Origin: Bacillota bacterium | GTDB lineage: Bacteria; Bacillota; Clostridia; Lachnospirales; Lachnospiraceae | Assembly: GCA_023415595.1 (NCBI GenBank) | Contig: JAEZJW010000094.1 | Coordinates: 1 to 28,831 of the forward strand | Direction of reading: 5' to 3' | Length of the DNA stretch: 28,831 nt | Shown here: positions 1 to 7,471 of the stretch, in pieces | Layout of the letters: each line of letters opens with the position of its first letter | How positions within the stretch are numbered: the stretch's first letter is position 1 | Notes under the pieces: model-generated | The model's database searches: none | What the model was told of the DNA's origin: nothing | The model's input: the letters and a program-made list of their open reading frames with translations, nothing else | Position numbers and translations under genes: made by a program

Positions 1-226
1 AGATATAGAGAGGAAATGTAAATACGATTGCATCCGCCCTTAACAGCTTATCAAAATCTGCGGAATTCTTATTGGCAAGGCTTTTCCTGACCTGAACCTC
101 ATAAAATTCTAACTCCTGGGAAGCCATATATTCCTTACCGATCCTTATGAGCTGATTAGATACACTCTCTTCCGGCTTTATCTTAGGCGTTCCGTTTACA
201 AATACGACCAACTTCTTTTCCTTCAT
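1..226 (-). CDS. Flavodoxin-like NAD(P)H-dependent oxidoreductase, 3' part outside the window
   Basis: The first 75 or so codons are visible; the gene runs off the left edge. The protein begins MKEKKLVVFVNGTPK and reaches a segment reading ADAIVFTFPLYI. A beta-strand followed by a Gly/Thr/Pro loop at the N-terminus and a 'DAIVFTFPLY' strand near residue 70 are what flavodoxin-fold FMN reductases (NADPH-dependent FMN reductase / NAD(P)H dehydrogenase quinone type) show around the FMN phosphate and isoalloxazine sites. The ATG overlaps the stop of the upstream flavoprotein gene in an ATGA arrangement, so the two are almost certainly one operon with coupled translation. The substrate cannot be told, and the C-terminal half was not seen. 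Confidence 0.7.
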   Translation of the reverse strand, partial: MKEKKLVVFVNGTPKIKPEESVSNQLIRIGKEYMASQELEFYEVQVRKSLANKNSADFDKLLRADAIVFTFPLYI

Positions 227-783
227 ACCATTGCACCTACCTTCTTTAAAGGAATTCGCTCCAGCTCCTTCCGAAGCTCCGTGGCAGAATCGCAGTAAAT
301 CACGATATCTACCGCATTCCGGTGTTTCTTACTGATATCCGTAAAAAGTCCCGCATCCTCTTCCTCCAGGCAATCAGCATATGCGATCATAATCTGTCTC
401 GGATTATTGTCATAACGCGTCGGGTGGATGGTTGAGCCGTCCGGTCTCTTCTCGAAGAACGGGAGGATATTCGGAAGCCAACGATCCACGGCATTCTTCA
501 TATTGGCGCTGAACTGGCCGAATACCACGGGGCATAAGTATATTACCACATCAGAGTTGACATATTTCTCATTGATCTGAGCGACCTGATCCTTAATCAC
601 ACATTCCCCCGGCGTCTTTATCCAGCACCCGAAGCAGCCCATGCAGAAGGTCAGATCTTCCCTGCCGATCGCAATCTCCTCAGCTTGCAGTCCCCTCTCT
701 CCCAGATAATCCAGTACGCAGGAATGGATCTGCCCAAATTCCTCCGTCCGGAACTCCTTATCACTTAATATTAATGCTTTCAT
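223..783 (-). CDS. Iron-sulfur flavoprotein-like NAD(P)H-dependent oxidoreductase
   Basis: 186 residues, flavodoxin-fold family (NADPH-dependent FMN reductase). The N-terminal MKALILSDKE strand and the 'DVVIYLCPVVFGQFSANMKNAVDRW' region (about residues 78-102) match FMN-binding loops of this family. Residues 47-61 carry Cys47-x2-Cys50-x2-Cys53-x7-Cys61. This fits the compact cysteine motif of Isf-type iron-sulfur flavoproteins, which bind a 4Fe-4S cluster next to FMN; cluster binding is inferred here. Such proteins move electrons to quinones, oxygen species or other small acceptors. The start is supported by an AGGGGG ribosome-binding site 7 nt upstream. The gene is first in an operon with the truncated flavoprotein gene (ATGA overlap) and is transcribed divergently from a TetR regulator, which probably represses it. 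Confidence 0.8.
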   Translation of the reverse strand: MKALILSDKEFRTEEFGQIHSCVLDYLGERGLQAEEIAIGREDLTFCMGCFGCWIKTPGECVIKDQVAQINEKYVNSDVVIYLCPVVFGQFSANMKNAVDRWLPNILPFFEKRPDGSTIHPTRYDNNPRQIMIAYADCLEEEDAGLFTDISKKHRNAVDIVIYCDSATELRKELERIPLKKVGAMV

Positions 784-807
784 TCTAATCCCCCTATCAA
801 TGTATGA

Positions 808-876
808 AATGTTTACATCGTTTACAATGTTTACACCGTTAACTTCAATATAACATTCAATGTTTACTTTGTCAAC
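808..876. promoter_or_regulatory. Three copies of an 18-bp operator-like repeat
   Basis: Copies lie at 808-825 (AATGTTTACATCGTTTAC), 826-843 (AATGTTTACACCGTTAAC) and 859-876 (AATGTTTACTTTGTCAAC). The first two abut head to tail; the third is 15 nt further on. Each contains a 15-bp imperfect palindrome of the form GTTTACnnnGTnnAC. The third extends to a nearly perfect 21-bp inverted repeat ending AACATT at 879. Short palindromes of this size are typical TetR-family operators, and the adjacent TetR gene is the obvious ligand. The third copy overlaps the -35 boxes of both divergent promoters. The first two lie at or just past the start of the flavoprotein transcript. Confidence 0.65.
847..875 (-). 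promoter_or_regulatory. Sigma-A-type promoter of the flavoprotein operon
   Basis: On the minus strand, TTGACA (870-875) and TATATT (847-852) are separated by exactly 17 nt. The -35 box is perfect and the -10 is one mismatch from consensus. It lies about 65 nt upstream of the ATG at 783, and an operator-like repeat covers the spacer and the -35 box. Confidence 0.7.
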
Positions 877-891
877 ATTAAATGCTATAAT
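863..891 (+). promoter_or_regulatory. Sigma-A-type promoter of the tetR gene
   Basis: TTTACT (863-868) and a perfect TATAAT (886-891) are 17 nt apart, about 50 nt upstream of the regulator's ATG. The -35 box sits inside the third operator-like repeat and interleaves with the opposing promoter. One bound repressor could therefore block both directions, which implies autoregulation. Confidence 0.65.
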
Positions 892-941
892 ATAGTAGTA
901 AATTTTCGCTTTATTTTCGACACAGGAACGGAGAATGAATT

Positions 942-1547
942 ATGCCTAATCAAAGCTATCATCATGGGGATCTGAAAGCAGCACTGATCAGGACGGGCCT
1001 TCAGCTGCTCGATCAGGAGGGTTATGAGGGATTTTCCCTCCGCAAGGTGGCAAAAGCCTGCAACGTCAGTCAAACTGCTCCATACCGCCATTTTAAAGAT
1101 AAAGAGGATCTGATTGCCGCAATTACCGTGGAAGCTCTGCGTGCCTTCAACGATGCACTGGAGCAGGCGGTAAAGCTGCATCCGGATGATCCGAAGAAAC
1201 AGCTGACCGAGATGGGGGTAGCTTATATTAAGTTCTTCGTAGAAAACCCCGAGCATCTTAGATTACTCTTTTTGAATAATTTTAAAGATAAGATGCAGCT
1301 CTTATATCATTGTGATCAAGATGTTCCGGATGAGAAGGATCCCTTCCAGACCTTCTATGATACACTGGTCAGATATGTCGGTGCTTATCCAGAGCAGAAT
1401 ATTAACCGGAGTGAACTGCTGCTATACAGTTGGGGCCTGGTTCACGGAATTGCTATCCTGATTGCTAACAAGAATATTCCCATGGACGGGGACTACCTGT
1501 CACTTTCAAGGAGCATTATTGAGAATGGTTTTAAAAGCATTCAATAA
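942..1547 (+). CDS. TetR/AcrR-family transcriptional regulator
   Basis: 201 residues, the usual length for a TetR repressor. The N-terminal TetR_N domain occupies about residues 8-60, with the helix-turn-helix at about 30-55: 'FSLRKVAKACNVSQTAPYRHF' shows the conserved S-Q-x-x-Y-R-H-F recognition end. The all-helical C-terminal ligand domain (about 70-200) resembles the WHG-type TetR C-terminal group; the ligand is unknown. The SD is GGAACGGAG 8 nt before the ATG. The gene is divergent from the Isf-like flavoprotein operon across a 158-nt region with three operator-like repeats, so the likely role is repression of those genes and itself, perhaps relieved by an electrophile or quinone (inference). 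A strong terminator follows directly. Confidence 0.92.
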   Translation: MPNQSYHHGDLKAALIRTGLQLLDQEGYEGFSLRKVAKACNVSQTAPYRHFKDKEDLIAAITVEALRAFNDALEQAVKLHPDDPKKQLTEMGVAYIKFFVENPEHLRLLFLNNFKDKMQLLYHCDQDVPDEKDPFQTFYDTLVRYVGAYPEQNINRSELLLYSWGLVHGIAILIANKNIPMDGDYLSLSRSIIENGFKSIQ

Positions 1548-1557
1548 ACACAATGAA

Positions 1558-1602
1558 GAGTTTTGGATTCCTCTGGTTAGAAGAAGCCAAAACTCCTTTT
1601 TT
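1558..1602 (+). terminator. Rho-independent terminator of tetR
   Basis: GAGTTTTGG (1558-1566) pairs perfectly with CCAAAACTC (1587-1595). The stem continues inward through TTCCTCT/AGAAGAA with one mismatch, and a CTTTTTT tract follows. On the other strand no T-run follows the stem, so it mainly serves the plus-strand regulator gene and not sbcC. Confidence 0.9.
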
Positions 1603-1621
1603 CTGTGGATCCACATTGCAG

Positions 1622-4600
1622 TTACTTCACCAGCTTCAGCCTGCTGCCCTCCATACTCTTCTCAATCAGGAGCTTCTTATCAATCCTCTCCTTCAGCTCA
1701 CCCACATGGGAAATGATACCGACCATCCGGTTACCGGCTGTCAGTGCGTTTAGGGTTTCGATTGCCTGCTCCAGAGAATCACTGTCGAGGGAGCCGAAGC
1801 CCTCATCCACGAACATGGCATCCATCTCGATTCCACCGGCGTAGCTCTGTATGACATCGGATAACCCCAGTGCCAGGGAAAGTGCTGCCTTGAAGGATTC
1901 GCCTCCAGACAGGGACTTGACGGACCTGGCCTTACCGGTATAGTAATCCATAACCTCCAGCTCCAGACCAGCTGAGCTTCTTAGGTCCGTGGCATCCTTC
2001 TTCCTCTGAAGAACATACTGGTGGTTCGACATCTGATAGAAACGTTTGTTAGCCTCGTGAATCACCTTCTCGAAGTAAAAGGCCTGGACATATTGCTCGA
2101 AGGCAAGCTTACTCTTACCTGACAGTTCTCCGCATGCCGTACGGGATAACCCGCTGATCATAAGATATTCCCTGCGCAGCTTCTCCTGCTGTCTGTTTTG
2201 CTCTCCCACCTTCCGGTAGATCACTTCATTATTCTTCATTCTGCTGAAGATCAGGCTCAGCTGATCTCCAACCTCCTTATATTTACGGTTCCATTCCTCT
2301 CTTGCGGAAAATAGCTGGTTAAGATCCTTCTCCTCGCGGCCTTCGGTATTCTTCTTCAGCTGCAGAATCCTGTTTTTTAAGGCCTCCAAGGTCCTATGAT
2401 AGGTATCAACGGTATTCTTCAGGGTATTAAGCTCTTCTTCCGTAAGCAGCGCCTCCCGATAAGCTGCTTCATCAGCCAGTCCGGCTTCCCGGAAACCACA
2501 GTCCAGCAGCTTACATGCAAAAAGTTCTTTTGCCCGGTTACAGTCCTTAGCTTTTATGGCTTGCTTGTTATTATTATCAGTAAGGACTGCATTGGTCTTA
2601 CCGAGAAGCAGCTCACAATTTCGTAAGGCAGCCTCCGCAGAATTAAGCTGCTCCTGCAGCTGTTCCCACTCCGTCTTCATCTCCCGGATGGCAGTCTCTG
2701 CTTCCTCCTTCGTCGTAAACCTGAGATCCTTCTTCAGACCCTGGATTGTCCCGATGGACCTGTTCAATTCAACAATAACAGTACTTAGCTCTTCCCTCCG
2801 GACCGATATGCTCTCCTCGGAAGTCTGCAGTTCCACCATAATCTCTGCAAGTCTCTTTGCATTCAGCTCCTTCCGGCGGACCTCCTCTGTAAGCTTCCTC
2901 TTTCTCTGCTCCAGCTCATAAATATCCTGCTCCGTCTCAGTAAGCTTTTGCCTGGCCATCCCGGAGATTCCTGCAACTTCGTCATCAGCATTCAGCTTAG
3001 TACTTATCCCATCCTCACTCGCACCGGACAGCAGTGGCCTCGCGTTCTCAATTAAGGCTTTTTCCAACGTTACTACCCTGGATTTTTGTGCTTCACACCT
3101 ACTTCCGGCTGACAGCAGCTGTTCCCGTACTTTCTCAAGTATACGCTTCTCTCGGTTTAAATTCTCCTCACTGGGTGCCCCTTCGGTTAATTCCGCCTTA
3201 TGGGGATGCTCTGTCGAACCACAGACCGGACAGGGCTTACCAGACTCGAGTGAAGCAGCCATGATACCTGCTTGTTCCCGATAGAAATAAGCCTCCATCT
3301 CCGCGAAGGTCCTGCTCATTTCAAGATAATTTCCCTCTGCCGATCTGTATTCCACCGTGCAAGCTTCGTACATTTCCCGTTCCGTTTTTATTATCTCAAT
3401 ATCCTTCAGAAGCTTCTGAACCTGCTCTATGTATTTCTTAGACTTCTCCAGAAGACCTTCGCAGATTGCCAGAGCTTTCCCAGAATCCGCAGCCTGCTCC
3501 TGCTCTGCTTGTTTCGAAGCCTGTTCCTGCCGTAGCTCCTCTTTGCCTTGAATCAGATCGCTGATCAGCTTCTCAAGGGCCTGCTTCTTATCCTCCATCA
3601 GGATACGCTGCTTTTCCTGGGTGAGGATGGCATCCTGTTTGATCGTTTCCTCCTCCAGTCGGTTAACTTCCTTCTTCAGCTCTTCTATCCTGGGCTTGTA
3701 GCTTTCCTTTGCCTTAAGCTCCTCCCGAAGCCTGCGTTCGTCGGACTGGAGTCTGCACATCTCAGCCTTTTCCCGCTCTATATTTTCCTCCAGGTCCTTT
3801 AAATCCTTAATAAGTCTTAAATATGCATCCTCGACGGGCTTAACGGAATGAAGTGCTTTGTCACCTCTTAAGATTCGCTCCTCTTCCTTCCCCATCAGTT
3901 CTGCTGCCCTGGTAAGCTTTTGATACTCCTCCTCTGCTTCCCGAAGCTCTGCGAACATCCGGTTAAATTGTTCTGCCAGGGAGTATTCTGCGGTTAGTTT
4001 ATCCAGCTCTTTCTTAATATGATCATTTTCAACCTTCATCTCATCATACAGGTTCTGATCCGCATCCAATATTTCTTTCAGCAGCTCCATCATTTTAGGA
4101 ACTTGATTGATATCTCCGGATTTGATACTTTCTTCTACCGCCGCTTTATGGATGCTTTCCTTACCACAGGCAATACCGCTTAAGTATTGCAGGATACCTC
4201 GGTCCGTGTCCTCACATTGATGCCTAAGCTTTCCCGCCATTTCTTTTAATCTCTGCTGAAGATAGGCAAACTGCTGTGTTCCGAATACCTTACGGAAGAT
4301 CATTCCCCGTTCATCGCTTCCTGCTGTCAGCAGCTGTAGGAATTCACCCTGTGCAAGCATGGAGATCTGCTTGTACTGCCTCCAATCAATCCCCAGAAGC
4401 TCAGTTACTGCCTGGGTCACCTGGGCATAGCCGCTGATTACCCTTCCGTCGGGAAGGATTAAGGTGGCATTATTCTTCTGTTCCGTAGTGCCGCTGCCCC
4501 GCTTCTTCGACCTTAAGTAGCTGGGATTGCGTTGTATTTTATATTCCCGGTGGTGATGGAGAAAGGTTAGCTCCACGTAGGTCTCCTCTTCCTCCTCTGC

Positions 4601-4810
4601 ATAATCGCTGCGGAAGGAATCCGCGGTCCTGTTCTCACCACTGGCATTCCCGTAGAGAGCGAAGGAAATTGCATCGAATAAGGTGGTCTTACCTGAACCG
4701 GTATCCCCGTTGATCAGGAACAAACCGGCAGTTCCCAGTTCGGAGAAGGGTACCTCAGTCACTCCACGGAACGGCCCGAAGGCGCTCATTACCAGATTAA
4801 TCGGCTTCAT
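1622..4810 (-). CDS. sbcC: SbcC/Rad50-type exonuclease ATPase subunit
   Basis: 1062 residues, normal for bacterial SbcC. With SbcD it forms the SbcCD (Mre11-Rad50-like) complex, which cleaves hairpins and blocked double-strand DNA ends in an ATP-dependent way. Walker A is GDTGSGKT at residues 34-41 and the Q-loop region follows near 150 (ISMLAQGEFLQLL). Two long Glu/Lys/Leu-rich coiled-coil arms flank a zinc hook, CPVC at 527-530. The C-terminal lobe has the ABC signature SLSGGE at 966-971 and Walker B ending in Asp1002-Glu1003, followed by a D-loop (GSLDSD). All ATPase elements are intact. The ATG overlaps the sbcD stop by 4 nt (ATGA), giving coupled expression. No clear terminator is seen at its 3' end, only the tetR hairpin, which has no T-run in this direction. 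Confidence 0.97.
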   Translation of the reverse strand: MKPINLVMSAFGPFRGVTEVPFSELGTAGLFLINGDTGSGKTTLFDAISFALYGNASGENRTADSFRSDYAEEEEETYVELTFLHHHREYKIQRNPSYLRSKKRGSGTTEQKNNATLILPDGRVISGYAQVTQAVTELLGIDWRQYKQISMLAQGEFLQLLTAGSDERGMIFRKVFGTQQFAYLQQRLKEMAGKLRHQCEDTDRGILQYLSGIACGKESIHKAAVEESIKSGDINQVPKMMELLKEILDADQNLYDEMKVENDHIKKELDKLTAEYSLAEQFNRMFAELREAEEEYQKLTRAAELMGKEEERILRGDKALHSVKPVEDAYLRLIKDLKDLEENIEREKAEMCRLQSDERRLREELKAKESYKPRIEELKKEVNRLEEETIKQDAILTQEKQRILMEDKKQALEKLISDLIQGKEELRQEQASKQAEQEQAADSGKALAICEGLLEKSKKYIEQVQKLLKDIEIIKTEREMYEACTVEYRSAEGNYLEMSRTFAEMEAYFYREQAGIMAASLESGKPCPVCGSTEHPHKAELTEGAPSEENLNREKRILEKVREQLLSAGSRCEAQKSRVVTLEKALIENARPLLSGASEDGISTKLNADDEVAGISGMARQKLTETEQDIYELEQRKRKLTEEVRRKELNAKRLAEIMVELQTSEESISVRREELSTVIVELNRSIGTIQGLKKDLRFTTKEEAETAIREMKTEWEQLQEQLNSAEAALRNCELLLGKTNAVLTDNNNKQAIKAKDCNRAKELFACKLLDCGFREAGLADEAAYREALLTEEELNTLKNTVDTYHRTLEALKNRILQLKKNTEGREEKDLNQLFSAREEWNRKYKEVGDQLSLIFSRMKNNEVIYRKVGEQNRQQEKLRREYLMISGLSRTACGELSGKSKLAFEQYVQAFYFEKVIHEANKRFYQMSNHQYVLQRKKDATDLRSSAGLELEVMDYYTGKARSVKSLSGGESFKAALSLALGLSDVIQSYAGGIEMDAMFVDEGFGSLDSDSLEQAIETLNALTAGNRMVGIISHVGELKERIDKKLLIEKSMEGSRLKLVK

Positions 4811-5952
4811 AGTGCATCACCTTCCATTTCTTCGAAGATCTTCAGCATAATGGCTCTTTGTTCTATATTCATAGGCTGATTATTCTGGCTTTCATAGAAT
4901 TCTTCAAACAGCTCGAGAGAGCTCCGCTCCTCTACCTTCGCAGCAGCTAACAGTGCCTCAGCATTCCAGGCGGTCCTGCTGTTCTCGAAGTCCAATCTCA
5001 TGATATTGGGATAGACGCTGCGGAGCTTTCCGATCGCGTCATAAATCTCCTCCTCATCCGTCAGTGTTGCATGAATATAATCCAGGGTATTTGCCTGACT
5101 GTAGTTCTTCGGATCTGTCAGTGCATGGATCGGGCCCTTGATCTCACGAAGATCCCTAATCGGAAGGAGCGGTAGCTTCGTATAACTCACTTCTGATTTC
5201 ATCCCCAGCTCAATTAATGTAACAGACTTCGTCTGCCGGGCCTCCGAGAAGGAGTATTTTAAAGGAGAGCCCGCATAACGGACCGTGTCCCTTCCTATCC
5301 TCTGCGGACCGTGCAAATGTCCCAGTGCCACATAATCGAAGTCTTTAAAGACAGAGGCATCGATATTGTCCAAGCCTCCGATTGAGATGGTTTCAGAATC
5401 GCATTGCTCGGGCTGTGTATCCCCACTGGTGATGAACTGGTGGGCAACCAGTATATTCCGCGCAGATGTATCCAACTCTCCGTTTCTAATGATTGTCTCC
5501 ACTGCCTCCTGATAGGTCTCCACCTCGGGATAAAAGCGTCTGACCAGAGCAGGCTTTACAAAGGGCAGCAGATAGACCTGCAAGGGGCCATGCTCATCCG
5601 TTAATGTAACCTTCTCCAGCTTTCCCTGATAGGTTCCCGCGATATGAATCCGGGTATCACCAAGAATCCTGCCACCGAACTCGATCCTTTCCGAGGAATC
5701 GTGATTGCCACTGACCAGAAACACCTCCAGCCCTCTCTGATAAAGCTCAGTCAAGAACCAGTCAAAAAGCATGACTGCTTCGACACTGGGAATTCCCTTG
5801 TCATAGACATCCCCGGCAATCAGGATTCCATGTGGCTTATGCTCATCAATAATATGTAAAATCTGCTGTAGGATATGCTTTTGGTCCTCAATCATGGAGA
5901 ACTCATTTACCTTCTTACCGATATGTAAATCCGAAGTATGTATTAATCTCAT
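4807..5952 (-). CDS. sbcD: SbcD/Mre11-type nuclease subunit
   Basis: 381 residues, typical for SbcD. This is the metallophosphoesterase (Mn2+) nuclease of the SbcCD complex. Motifs in order: Asp8-x-His10 (SDLH), GDVYD with Asp48, GNHD at 82-85, a conserved His in 'LVAHQF', and GHLHGPQ further on, the full set of metal ligands. The C-terminal part (about 270-381) is the capping/SbcC-binding region. The start has an AGGGGAG ribosome-binding site 5 nt upstream. It is the first gene of the sbcD-sbcC operon. Upstream on the minus strand a perfect TATAAT occurs at 6073-6078, but no good -35 box stands at the right distance, so the promoter is only suggested. Confidence 0.97.
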   Translation of the reverse strand: MRLIHTSDLHIGKKVNEFSMIEDQKHILQQILHIIDEHKPHGILIAGDVYDKGIPSVEAVMLFDWFLTELYQRGLEVFLVSGNHDSSERIEFGGRILGDTRIHIAGTYQGKLEKVTLTDEHGPLQVYLLPFVKPALVRRFYPEVETYQEAVETIIRNGELDTSARNILVAHQFITSGDTQPEQCDSETISIGGLDNIDASVFKDFDYVALGHLHGPQRIGRDTVRYAGSPLKYSFSEARQTKSVTLIELGMKSEVSYTKLPLLPIRDLREIKGPIHALTDPKNYSQANTLDYIHATLTDEEEIYDAIGKLRSVYPNIMRLDFENSRTAWNAEALLAAAKVEERSSLELFEEFYESQNNQPMNIEQRAIMLKIFEEMEGDAL

Positions 5953-6113
5953 CGTACTCCCCTGTTCTTCTATCCCGGTATATTCCGCTTATTTAGGTCC
6001 GGCCACGGCTAACTGTCTGCACTGTCTCATACATTGATAATTTCAGGATCTGGCTTAGCGGCCGTCCTGTAAATTATAGCATATGGCCGGAACTTCGACC
6101 ATGGAAATATATC

Positions 6114-6704
6114 TTACTGCTGCTTACGTTTGAATATCAGCCTCAGTAACACTCCCTCTGTATCAGCGATGCTGCATTCGAATCCGATCCTCCGGGCAAT
6201 ATCCTGAAAATACTCCATACTTTGAAGCTTATCCCTCCATCTTGTCCCAAATCCTGTATGAATAGTTTCCTCCATAAGTTTAATGCTTAGAGGAACTACA
6301 TAGATATCCTTCGGTCCGTTGTCATAGGGCGGGATAGTAGCGTCCCAAAGATGAAATTCTCCACCTGGCTTAAGTACACGGTAAGCCTCCTGAAAGATCT
6401 GATCATGGTAAGCATTTGGGATGAACATCATAGTAAAAAAAGAGGTCACCGTATCAAAAGAGCCGTCTAGGAATAAAAGCACCCTCGCATCCATTACCAG
6501 CTTCAAGGGACCCTCCGGTGCATCCTCCAGCTCCTGTTTATTCGGATCTATTGCGATTACCCGGTCCTTATAGATCCGGCCGATCACTCCTTCCCCTCCG
6601 CCTCCGATATCAAGGATCCTGCCCTTCAGATCAATATTAAGGAGCGATACCTCCTGCTGCCCGATCCGATATAATCTCTCTTCTCTGATGTCTTCTTCAC
6701 CCAC
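6114..6704 (-). CDS. Class I SAM-dependent methyltransferase
   Basis: 196 residues. A Rossmann-type methyltransferase (Methyltransf_11/25 group): motif I reads ILDIGGGGEG at residues 30-39, the acidic ribose-binding residue is Asp53 (AIDPN), 'DGSFDTVTSFFTMMFI' is motif IV, and 'YRVLKPGGEFHLWDA' is the characteristic post-motif. The substrate cannot be inferred; the family covers small molecules, lipids and quinone precursors. The start codon is GTG, preceded by GGAAGG about 10 nt upstream; no better ATG exists near the N-terminus. The gene stands alone, about 160 nt from sbcD on one side and about 170 nt from the small unknown gene on the other. Confidence 0.88.
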   Translation of the reverse strand: MGEEDIREERLYRIGQQEVSLLNIDLKGRILDIGGGGEGVIGRIYKDRVIAIDPNKQELEDAPEGPLKLVMDARVLLFLDGSFDTVTSFFTMMFIPNAYHDQIFQEAYRVLKPGGEFHLWDATIPPYDNGPKDIYVVPLSIKLMEETIHTGFGTRWRDKLQSMEYFQDIARRIGFECSIADTEGVLLRLIFKRKQQ

Positions 6705-6873
6705 GAATCCTACACCTTCCTTTTCTCAAATTCTTTCTCCTTAATTTTACTATATTTTCCCTGAAAAATACACATGTACTTACAAGCATATGGAAATATT
6801 ACAGAAGGTGTTTGATTGGCAGAGCTCCTGCCGGATCGGTAAATCTACCGCATAAGATCAGTTATAGATCATA

Positions 6874-7200
6874 TTACTTACGTAAGAATAGTTTCATCCG
6901 CTGATAGATAGCCAGTGCTCTCTCCTGCACGGTATCAATGTAATTTGATTGGGAATGCAGAAACCCCCACTCCTCAAATTTATGGTCCAGCTGTTTTTTG
7001 ATGCTGTCAGGCAGCTCATCCTCAAGCTTAGGCTGTAATGCTTCTGCCAGTTCCTGCTCATGCAATGCCTGGAGAAGGTATTTTGTCTCATAGATACCAA
7101 AACGTATATGCCACCCGGAATAGGTGTTGGTAATAAGAAATACCGGCAATTCACTGTCATAGACATCGATTTTGTTAATTTCCAGATGCTTGACGACCAT
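6874..7200 (-). CDS. Small protein of unknown function
   Basis: 108 residues, no family recognised. It is soluble in appearance, with no signal peptide or membrane segment. The N-terminal half is beta-rich with aromatic residues (VFLITNTYSGWHIRFGIYETKYLL) and the C-terminal half is helical and charged, ending in MKLFLRK. A strong purine-rich ribosome-binding site (GGGGAGGAAGGG) directly precedes the ATG, which supports it as a real gene. A 90-aa frame inside it is a shadow. It lies just downstream, in transcription order, of the composite palindromic element and the terminator of the two-component operon, so it probably has its own promoter, which I could not identify. Confidence 0.6.
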   Translation of the reverse strand: MVVKHLEINKIDVYDSELPVFLITNTYSGWHIRFGIYETKYLLQALHEQELAEALQPKLEDELPDSIKKQLDHKFEEWGFLHSQSNYIDTVQERALAIYQRMKLFLRK

Positions 7201-7228
7201 ACCCTTCCTCCCCTATGCTAAACGTATA

Positions 7229-7384
7229 TTTAAAGCCTAGCGCACACTCGAATTTGCTTCGCAAATCCTCGTGCGCGGGTCTGCGCATGGCTTAGCTTAG
7301 GCTAAGCCTTATACTCGCAAAAAATTACCAGATGCAAGCAAGCTTACTCTGGTAATTTTCTATGCTCGTGTAGGCTTTAAAGCC
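7229..7384. repeat. Composite palindromic element, possible MITE-like or REP-like repeat
   Basis: Most of the 7201-7408 non-coding stretch is built from inverted repeats. The outer ends are a perfect 11-bp pair, TTTAAAGCCTA (7229-7239) and TAGGCTTTAAA (7371-7381); the right end also forms the palindrome GGCTTTAAAGCC. Inside are three hairpins: GCGCAC...ATTTGC/GCAAAT...GTGCGC (7240-7276), GGCTTAGC/GCTAAGCC with a 4-nt loop (7289-7308), and AAAATTACCAGA/TCTGGTAATTTT (7321-7359). Terminal inverted repeats around an internally structured, non-coding core about 150 bp long fit a small non-autonomous mobile element, but no second copy lies in the window, so this is unproved. Confidence 0.55.
7319..7359 (-). 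terminator. Rho-independent terminator behind the two-component operon
   Basis: On the minus strand, AAAATTACCAGA and TCTGGTAATTTT form a perfect 12-bp stem with a 15-nt loop, continued by further T residues (a run of six in total). It follows the response regulator, kinase and small peptide ORF. The hairpin is part of the composite palindromic element. Confidence 0.65.
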
Positions 7385-7408
7385 TTCGCGACTATTCCCC
7401 ACTGTAGG

Positions 7409-7465
7409 TTACTTGATTCCAAAGATCCACTTAATTAAATCATAAAACCCAAATGCCATTATCAT
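7409..7465 (-). CDS. Candidate 18-residue amphipathic peptide
   Basis: A short frame reads MIMAFGFYDLIKWIFGIK and ends in TAA. It starts 8 nt after AAGGGGG, one of the stronger ribosome-binding sites in the window. The second in-frame ATG (codon 3) would be too far from it. The peptide is rich in Phe, Ile, Trp and Tyr with Asp and two Lys, so it could form a membrane-active amphipathic helix. The core DLIKWI resembles the DLVKWI core of staphylococcal delta-lysin, itself tied to the agr system, but such a short match may be chance. It has no Cys, so it is not an AgrD-type cyclic peptide. It lies about 70 nt behind the Agr-like kinase gene and before a terminator, probably in the same transcript. 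Expression is unproved. Confidence 0.5.
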   Translation of the reverse strand: MIMAFGFYDLIKWIFGIK

Positions 7466-7471
7466 AATAAT

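Noticed and set aside
885..1256. 123-codon minus-strand frame over tetR
   Set aside because: It is antisense to an unmistakable TetR gene, lacks a ribosome-binding site and resembles no family.
1605..1614. Palindrome GTGGATCCAC as sbcC terminator
   Set aside because: Only 10 bases without a loop, and no T-run follows on the minus strand.
2396..3802. Several plus-strand frames of 76-121 codons opposite sbcC
   Set aside because: These are shadows of the long Glu/Lys/Leu-rich coiled-coil coding region; low-complexity Ser/Leu-rich products without start signals.
6894..7166. 90-codon frame inside the 108-residue gene
   Set aside because: Overlaps in another frame; the 108-codon frame has the strong ribosome-binding site.
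7409..7465. AgrD-type autoinducer precursor
   Set aside because: No cysteine or serine ring residue, no acidic C-terminal tail and no agrB; only a linear peptide is possible.
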